Assembly: GCF_004664715.2 (NCBI RefSeq)
Contig: NC_051068.1
Location: forward strand, 18,352,506 to 18,416,505
Length of the DNA stretch: 64,000 nt
Direction: 5' to 3'
DNA from: Peromyscus leucopus
Taxonomy: Eukaryota > Chordata > Mammalia > Rodentia > Cricetidae
Below, piece by piece: positions 57,552 through 64,000 of the stretch. Each line of letters starts with the position of its first letter. Within the stretch, counting starts at the first letter, position 1. The position numbers and the translations under genes were made by a program. The notes below the pieces were generated by a model that saw only the letters and a program-made list of their open reading frames with translations, ran no database searches and was not told the origin of the DNA.

Positions 57552-57629
57552 CTTTTGAAGGAGCCATTTTAGTCTTTCTAGGAATTCTTTGGGTGCTTTT
57601 TTCTCATAAGAATCACAGGATGGACATTT
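57552..57629 (-). CDS. Il21: Interleukin-21, exon 4
   Basis: This 78-base, phase-0 exon encodes 26 residues starting [16 protein letters not shown] and ending LKWLLQK. It contains the CPSC pair of cysteines that form disulfides with the two cysteines of exon 3 in IL-21, and the start of the C-terminal helix D that contacts the common gamma chain (family knowledge). The acceptor, read on the minus strand, is TTTCCAG directly before AAATGTCC; the donor is AAG followed by GTATGTG. Only 78 bases of intron separate it from exon 5. Compared with mouse, the segment differs mainly at the KKAPKEF positions. No frameshift or internal stop is seen, so the gene looks intact. Confidence 0.96.
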
Positions 57630-58559
57630 CTGGAAATCAAATAAATAAGCAAATAAAAGGTTACGTTCTTTAAAAAAATTCTATGTTGTAAAATATTTAT
57701 GTAAAGCATATTTCTTCTATTGAAAACATAAGTCATGTCCATTAACAAACATTAGGAAAATTGTGTAAAATTGTTCTGGAATCCATTTGTGATTTCATCC
57801 TCAGAGACGACTCCACAATGTTTTGGTGTTTAAAATATGGTGGTATCTTTTTGCTCCTTTTATTCTGTTTTATTTGCATTCTTGTTATACTGGTTGATAC
57901 AAGCTGTTTGTCGTTATTTCTATTAATTTTTTATTTAGCCAGTTACAGGTATTTCCTAGGCATTAGCTATGCTTTCAGTACAGGACATATGGCAGTCACT
58001 TTATTTTCCAACACAGAATGGTGCTCTCATTATTTTTGGATACAGAAGTGGTGTCTAGTTTTCCCCTTATGTGAAATCTACAGAGAACATCTCTGCAGAT
58101 AATATTTCATATGTATCTGTTTGATTTGATACATTCCTAGAAGTTATCAAGTTTATCAAGTAGAACAACTTTTTATGAGTGTTGCTTGCTCTCCTCCTTC
58201 CTTCTCGCCCTCCTCTTTCCCTCCTTCTCCCTTTCTCCTTCAGCTTCATGCCTATTCCCGTTCTGATACCAGAACAGCAGGCCGTTTCTAGCTGCTCAGT
58301 CACGTGTTGTTACAATGAGAACATCCTGTGGAAACACAATAGCTATGTTCTGCTCGACACAGCTGTTTTTGAAACCTGGAGAAAGTTGGCCTTTTTAGTA
58401 GATCTCACTTTCTTCCCCTAGAAACGAGGGTGCTTAACCCAGAGAGCTAGGCTCCACGTCTGCACCACACACCACCATTTCCTAAGTCCCTGGCCCTGAG
58501 GCTCAGAGCTGTGTTCAGTTCCTCAGTTTCTTCCTTCCTCTCCCCCTTCCTCCTTCCCT

Positions 58560-58660
58560 CTATTTCTCCTCCCTCCCTCCCTCCCTCCCTCCTCCTCCCT
58601 CCCTCCCTCCCTCCCTCCCTCCCTCCCTTCCTTCCTTCCTTCCTTCCTTCCTTCCTTCCA
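58560..58660 (+). repeat. (CCCT)n/(CCTT)n low-complexity tract
   Basis: Polypyrimidine tract in Il21 intron 3; the boundary between CCCT and CCTT units lies near 58627. Confidence 0.97.
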
Positions 58661-58775
58661 GCTTCTTGAACAGGGTCTCACCCTCATAACCCAGGCTGTC
58701 CTGGAACTCTCAATCCTCCTGCTTCAGCCTCCTGGGTGCTGAGCTCACAGACATGCACTACCATTTCAGGCAGTT
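58661..58775 (-). repeat. B1-like SINE relic
   Basis: 'acccaggctgtcctggaact' and 'cctgcttcagcctcctgggt' are antisense B1 phrases inside Il21 intron 3. Confidence 0.7.
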
Positions 58776-59535
58776 CCTTTCTTTGTGAAGAACATTTTAG
58801 AGGGACATTTTCACATACTAACCTCGAGGAGCAATCAAAAGAAACCAGACCCCCACTCATAATGTAACTACTATTTCATTTCAGTCCGTGTAGAGTTTCT
58901 TGAAGGATAGACTGGCAAACAAAAGAGAGCAACTCCTTTTTGTTATCTCTGCTGGTTTTGGTTAATGCTTGAGTTACTCAATTCTTGAGTCTCTGAATTG
59001 CAAGTGAGTTGGTCAAAGAGAAGATATTCAAGAAAAATTCAGAGTCCCAAAGAAGGAACCCGGAAGTTTTCCAGCCTCATAAAAGGTTGTTCCCCTTAAA
59101 TTCAATATTAACTCTGCTTTTTCTGGGACAGTAATATTCTAATCTTGGCATCTTATAGGTTATCTCTTTTCTTGTTGGAGAATTGGGATCTATTCCCCGA
59201 TAACAATGACAAGAGTAACTCCAGCACATGAATGAAAGGAAAACATTCACTTCTAACCATTAGATTCTCTCCCTAATGGCTTCTTCACTCTGGAAGCTTC
59301 CATTAACAGACTGCCAGGGTGGTAGCCAGTTCAAGTTGGGTTTCTAGACAGAATGGGAAGACCTGAGAGGTGACACCACTTCTCAAAATGTACCTTGTAC
59401 GATGTGGACTAACTCTTCAAGAAGGCACGAGGGGCTCTAGCTGTGTGTGTTTGTAAAGCACAATATGTTACAGTACTCAAGTAAAAGTAAGATAGGTAAT
59501 ATACTGCAAACAGAGATAACAAAAGGCAATCTTAC

Positions 59536-59691
59536 AACTAAGCTCTTGTTCTTTTTCTCAGCCTTGGTGGCAGGCAGCCTCCTCCTCAGCTGAGTGACTA
59601 AGTCACTGATGATCGTCTTATTGCTTCCTGTGTTTGCTGGCTTGAGTTTGGCCTTCTGGAAACAGGCAAAAGCTGAGTGCTCACAATGCTC
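59536..59691 (-). CDS. Il21: Interleukin-21, exon 3
   Basis: This 156-base, phase-0 exon encodes 52 residues, beginning [20 protein letters not shown] and continuing through a [10 protein letters not shown] block to a basic stretch ending KKNKSLV. It carries the first two of the four conserved IL-21 cysteines (HC and AC) and helix C. The acceptor on the minus strand is CTCTCCTTCAG before GAGCATTG; the donor is GTT followed by GTAAGATTG. Mouse has GHCEHAAFACF and [11 protein letters not shown] at the same places, so the identity is clear. The segment between RRRLPA and KCPSC is the most diverged, as is usual in this cytokine. Exon 2 should join upstream at phase 0 but is not in the window. Confidence 0.95.
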
Positions 59692-60108
59692 CTGAAGGAG
59701 AGATAATTAGCATAAGTTAATACCCGGAGAGAGATAATTAGTATATGTCAATGTCCTGAAAGAGATAAGTAGCATTTGTTAATACCCTGAAAAAGATGAT
59801 GAGCATATGTTAATGAATGTTATCCCAAAGGTTAAAAATGACCTTCCAGACCCCAATTTCTGTTTGCATTATCTCGTCTTGGGCATTTGTTTTAGTGGCT
59901 GCATTAGGTCTGGTCATATCTCCACTTAAACTCTGCAGAAGACAGAAGTTCCACTCAGACAGCTTCCGTATCTAGGAGAAGAAGAAGGAGCCCCTTCCTG
60001 CTGCACAGAGATGAGCAGGGGCTTCACCCTTCACAATTTCCTATGCCCGGTACTATGCTGAATGCCACTCGGAGGTTAAAGTGGTGGGCATGAGCTTTGT
60101 GGGGTTGG

Positions 60109-60153
<45 letters not shown>
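60109..60153 (+). repeat. (GT)22 microsatellite
   Basis: Uninterrupted GT tract in Il21 intron 2. Confidence 0.98.
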
Positions 60154-60154
<1 letters not shown>

Positions 60155-60189
60155 ACTGTGCACACAGGCATATTTGTGTATGTGTCGGG

Positions 60190-60242
60190 GGGAGGTGAAA
60201 ACCCAGGAAAGCAGTCTACCACTGAGCTAATAGACCAGCCTT
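60190..60242 (-). repeat. ID/B4-like fragment
   Basis: 'gcagtctaccactgagctaa' and 'tagaccagcc' are the antisense head of an ID-type SINE. Confidence 0.55.
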
Positions 60243-63200
60243 TCTATCTGTGACAGAGAATTTAGTGTAAGAGCACAGTTGCTGAATTCTGAGGCTGTAA
60301 ATTGTGACCAGTGGCAACTCTGGGAAAGTGATCTAGCAGATCTGTTCCACTTGTTGCCACATCTGTCCACCATGCACACAGGAGTCTCATGGGTGATATG
60401 CCTGGAGCAGGGCTCTAGTCTGTGCCTGTCACAGGCCGTCATCAGCAAGTGCTCAGTTACTGTTTGTGGAGTCGATCAATGAGGTGAGTGAGTTAAGACC
60501 ACGGCAGTAGCTCAGTCTGAGAATCACTGCACCTGCTCAGGCCATCAAACATTTTGTGAAGCCCCAGTCACATCCTTGTCTGGATAGGGCAGGGTTTCCC
60601 ATGAATCAAGAGTCAAAATCCAGAAGGTAAGACTTGCTTAGCCAGCGGAAGGACGGCCTCTTTAGCAGAGTCGCGTCACAGAGACTGGGAAAGTGGAGGG
60701 AATGAGAAGCAAAGCCTTCCTTTGGTTTGGCCACATAACTACCGGGCAGAGGAGAAGCCCAACTCTTGGCAATGGAATGCGCTGGAAGGACACACCAGGC
60801 CAGTGCTGCTTCTCCATGGAGTCAAAGCCTCGGCTCTGGAAGGGCAACACCTGCAACGCTTCACTCATCCCAGAGCTCCTGTCTGGGCGGCTTTCACCCA
60901 CATCGCCGTTTCCTTTAGCAAATGTCTGTGTGCTTTATTCTCCCCCTGGAGTTGTCACATCTTCATTTCACTGGTGTGCACAGAAGCCACCAGCTTCCAA
61001 CCAAAGGCCTCCCTCCTTCCCAGCGACGCTGCCTGAACCTTCTCAGGGACAATCAGCTGAAAGAGCAGCCTGCTTTGCATTTTCCAACGCGTACACTTGC
61101 CCAATGTGAATGTTGACTAATAACACAAGCCCATCAGCCTTGCTTTGCATAGGTAGCCGCAAGCGCAGCAGGCCTTATCTAGTTCCTTCTATCAGGGTAG
61201 CTTGCCTGCCACCAGTGCGAGGTGCCGGCCTTCCCATGTTTGCCAAAATGCTTATTTAATAGAAACTATTTATAAATGTTAATTATAGCACTTTTTTTTC
61301 CTTGAAAACCACATGTTCATGTTTGTTGAAGTTTTTTCTTTTCTCTTCTTTTTGACCACAACCGGCTTAACTTACTGGAAAAAAATAATATTCATATTTA
61401 AAGAGGTAAATTTTCCAGCTGAAACTGAAAACGCTAACTGCTTCATCCGTGATGATCTGAGAAACCAGCATTTCTCACAGAGGTTCATTTTGCTGAGTTA
61501 ACATTTTCATTTGTACACTGAAAGAAAATTAGGTTCCAAAGAAGCTTGGGGAGGCGTCCTAAGAGCCACCTCCCTGAGACTATCCTGTCAGGAAGGGTCA
61601 GGCCCAGCCATCAAAGCTTCACATCCAGACTAGAAGAGAGATATGACATCAGGATATGGACGCACCACTGTCCCCAACCTTCCCTGTCCACCACTGACAG
61701 ACACTGGCCTTGGTTTGGTTTTTGTACTACAGTAGCCTGTCTCTGGAAATGTGTGATCCGGGACAAGGATCTTCAGGTTGGATTTTAGTGCACAGCAAAG
61801 GCAGAAAAGTGGTGAGGAAGCAGGCCCTGCCTGAGGGATGCAGAGCTGAGTGGGAACATGGAGGGGATCGAGCCTCCGGGCTCCCAGGAGGCTCAGAGTT
61901 AGAGGATGACGAAGCCAGGTGCTCTTGGCTGCTTCCTCAGCTGGGCCTCGCTGGAGAATGTGAGGCATTTTCTAGACGTGCATGGCTTCTGCATGGAAGG
62001 CACAGTAAAGAAGCCAAAGAGAGGAGTTAAAAAGCCAGCTCTCTCTTCAGCCAGAAAAGAGATTCTCATAAAAGGCACACCTGCCTTGCTAGTTCTGCAA
62101 CTGGATATCTGAAAAAATAAGATGAATTCCTTGAACCTGTTTCTGACTCGGTTGTATTTTCATCCTTTGGAAGGAAAGACATCGCCTGTCAGCGTGGAGT
62201 GTCTCACCGGCTGTGTTAGGCGACTTACCTTTGTCACACTCACTCACAGATGGAAGCTTCCCACTGGTGACTTGGCTGTCAGATCCATTCTACAGTCTAG
62301 AGCATTCACTAGCATCCCTGGCCTCTAACAGCCAGATGCCAGTAGCCCACTCACCCCCATTCCCAACGGTGCCGACCAAAGTTTCCCCACATACTGTCAA
62401 GTGCCTCCCTAGGGAGGGGAGGCAAACCCCTGGAGAGATGCGACAGGAAAAGCAGAAGAGGGGGTGTAGCTTTGTGGAATTTGTTACAGACCCTGCTTTG
62501 GATCTAGCTCTGAAAACCTGATCTACAGCTCCTGTGGCCCTTACTGCCTTCCTCTTCCTCAAACGGTCCTGAGTTTGCCTGCCAGCAGAGCTTGGAGATG
62601 TTAGTTAGAGCTGTGCTCATGGCTTCGTAGATAGCACTGCCTGATCAGATCGTCAGGAAGATGTCAGTTCACTGAGACATATTCTCCTGGAGATGTAAGA
62701 TTTTGAAACATCCTGCAGGAGAAGATGGATCCCTAGAGACTGGGAAGGGGGCAGAGGGGAGGACAGAGGGCAGGTGGACAAGATGTATGGGTGTACACAA
62801 TCACAGATATACAGTCAACTTGTATAAGTAATGTGTATAGCAATGAATGGGATAAACATTAAGGTGGCTACTGGGAAATTGAGACTTAAAATGACATTTA
62901 GTGAATTTAGAAATTCACTAAAAAGCATATATAAGAAGTAGTCATTGGCTCAACCCGCTGAAAACGAGGGATTTTCCTATTTTTTACTTTGCAAAGTATA
63001 GACTGTAGGTAGGAAACCCCGGAAAGAACTTCACCCACAGCAATCAACACAGTGTGTAAGATGCTGAGAAATAGACATGCTAAAAAATATTCTTGCTTAT
63101 TGGAAATGTCCTTTCAATAAATTGAATGTGCTACTTTCATTTTAGCGGCTGTCTATTAGGAAGGATCTAGTAAACACAAGAGTGGTCATGTTCAGAGCTA

Positions 63201-64000
63201 GAACTAGAGAGTGAACTGTGGAGCAGAGCAGAAGCTGTGACTCATTCACTTTCTAAACTTTAACACTGTCATTTACCATAATTCTTTTCTTTGAATGTAT
63301 CTGTGTGGTGCCCTAATTACTGGTAACACTTTCCTGGTTTTCCTAATTCACGCGATTAAAGGTCTAGCAGTGTGCGCACTTCCCCAGTTTCATTCACAAT
63401 GTTAAGGTGCCAAGCAGAAGACCAGATCAAAGAAGTTCTTGGGGGAAAGAGAGCCTGGCAGAAGCCCCTCTGCACTGTATGCCAAACCTCTCCTCCACGG
63501 GACTCGGCTGTGAATGGTGCAGGAGTTGGAATGTGCATCTGTTGAAAATGACCCTTTTGAAAGACCTCGCCAAAGGCCAAAGACAAGAGGACTCACTGAG
63601 GCCAAGGTACATGGGAATTACACTCAGAGACTTTTGATTTCCATACTCTGTGCCTTCCTTACAATCTACTTCTCTCTTTCTTTTTAAAGATTTGCTATTA
63701 AAATTCAAATATTACCTCTTATCTTCAATAAGATTACAAAGAAACTTATAGAGCTTTCATGCCTATGGCCCTGAAAATGTGATTATCTATTTCTCGTTCA
63801 GAAACTGCTCCCAGCACAGATTTATATCCTTGTTGATTTGTCTTAGTAATGATTCTTAGTATTCTTAGAGGCTCTAAAGGGTAAACATGCATTTTATAAG
63901 GATACAATATGATATGTCATTGTTTAGTTTGCTGGTAAATTTTTGGATACATAGACAAAATGAAAATGAATATTTTACCAATTATTAATCCCCAAAGTCA
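60243..64000. other. Non-coding Il21 intron 2 / upstream sequence
   Basis: No repeat with a clear family and no exon were recognised in the last ~3.7 kb. Some of it could be conserved regulatory DNA, but nothing in the bases alone proves it. Confidence 0.4.

Larger units (their letters stand above)
57630..59535 (-). other. Il21: Il21 intron 3 (about 1.9 kb)
   Basis: This is the interval between the recognised exons 4 and 3. It contains a (CCCT)n/(CCTT)n low-complexity tract and a diverged antisense B1-like SINE near 58.6-58.8 kb. No other exon-like segment was seen. Confidence 0.9.
59692..64000 (-). other. Il21: Il21 intron 2 (partial, runs off the right edge)
   Basis: This is sequence upstream of Il21 exon 3. 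I looked for the expected exon-2 coding segment (the helix A/B part of IL-21) on the minus strand and did not find it by 64000. Human intron 2 is several kb, so exons 1-2 and the promoter probably lie just beyond. The interval holds a (GT)n tract, a small ID/B4-like relic and otherwise unrecognised non-coding DNA. Confidence 0.75.

Noticed and set aside
57136..57567. 143-codon minus-strand open frame overlapping Il21 exons 4-5
   Set aside because: It is in a different frame from the Il21 coding sequence and runs through the end of exon 4, intron 4, exon 5 and the 3' UTR. The true exons with splice sites explain the region.

Overview
The window is mammalian nuclear DNA, and the repeats point to a rodent of the hamster/vole/deer-mouse group (Cricetidae). 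There are many B1, B2/B3, B4 and ID SINEs. The younger B1 copies carry the cricetid-style 'caggac-aggcaccaaaactacacagag' type of 3' half. The LINE-1 3' ends are rodent-specific. The species is inferred from repeat style only; no database was searched.

The one gene I can prove is at the right end, on the minus strand: interleukin-21 (Il21). Exon 3 (59536-59691), exon 4 (57552-57629) and the coding part of exon 5 (57450-57473) are recognised by protein similarity, matching reading phases and correct GT/AG splice sites. A long 3' UTR follows, down to perhaps 55.1 kb. Exons 1 and 2, with the promoter and signal peptide, were not found and should lie beyond base 64000. In mouse and human, Il2 lies downstream of Il21 in the same orientation, so the remaining ~55 kb is probably the Il21-Il2 intergenic interval. 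No Il2 exon was seen.

Region by region: 0-7 kb has old MIR/L2 relics, a rodent interspersed repeat and two LINE-1 3' ends, one with an inverted 5' arm. 7-12 kb has a 37-bp minisatellite, ID, MIR and MER5-like relics and more L1. 12-18.3 kb has B1/B4 SINEs, LTR-like DNA and a solo LTR nested in another repeat. 18.3-23.7 kb is notably poor in recognisable repeats. 23.7-25.2 kb is a ~1.1-kb minisatellite of 32-bp units with a 43-base G run, followed by a B3-type SINE. 26-30.6 kb holds nested L1s with preserved target-site duplications and LTR-like DNA. 30.6-37.3 kb is mostly unrecognised single-copy sequence. 37.3-53.6 kb mixes LTR-like DNA, SINEs, an ancient L1 ORF2 relic and a cluster of long (CT)n tracts. 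53.8-54.3 kb is an almost perfect 66-bp x 7 minisatellite. The Il21 3' half follows.

I found no bacterial-type operon, CRISPR, tRNA or rRNA gene, and no convincing new protein-coding gene. The long open frames outside Il21 are explained by tandem repeats lacking stop codons or by repeat DNA. The most informative observations are the Il21 C-terminal fossil and short retainable last intron, the three identical 16-bp target duplications around two L1s, the solo LTR, and the two frame-open minisatellites.
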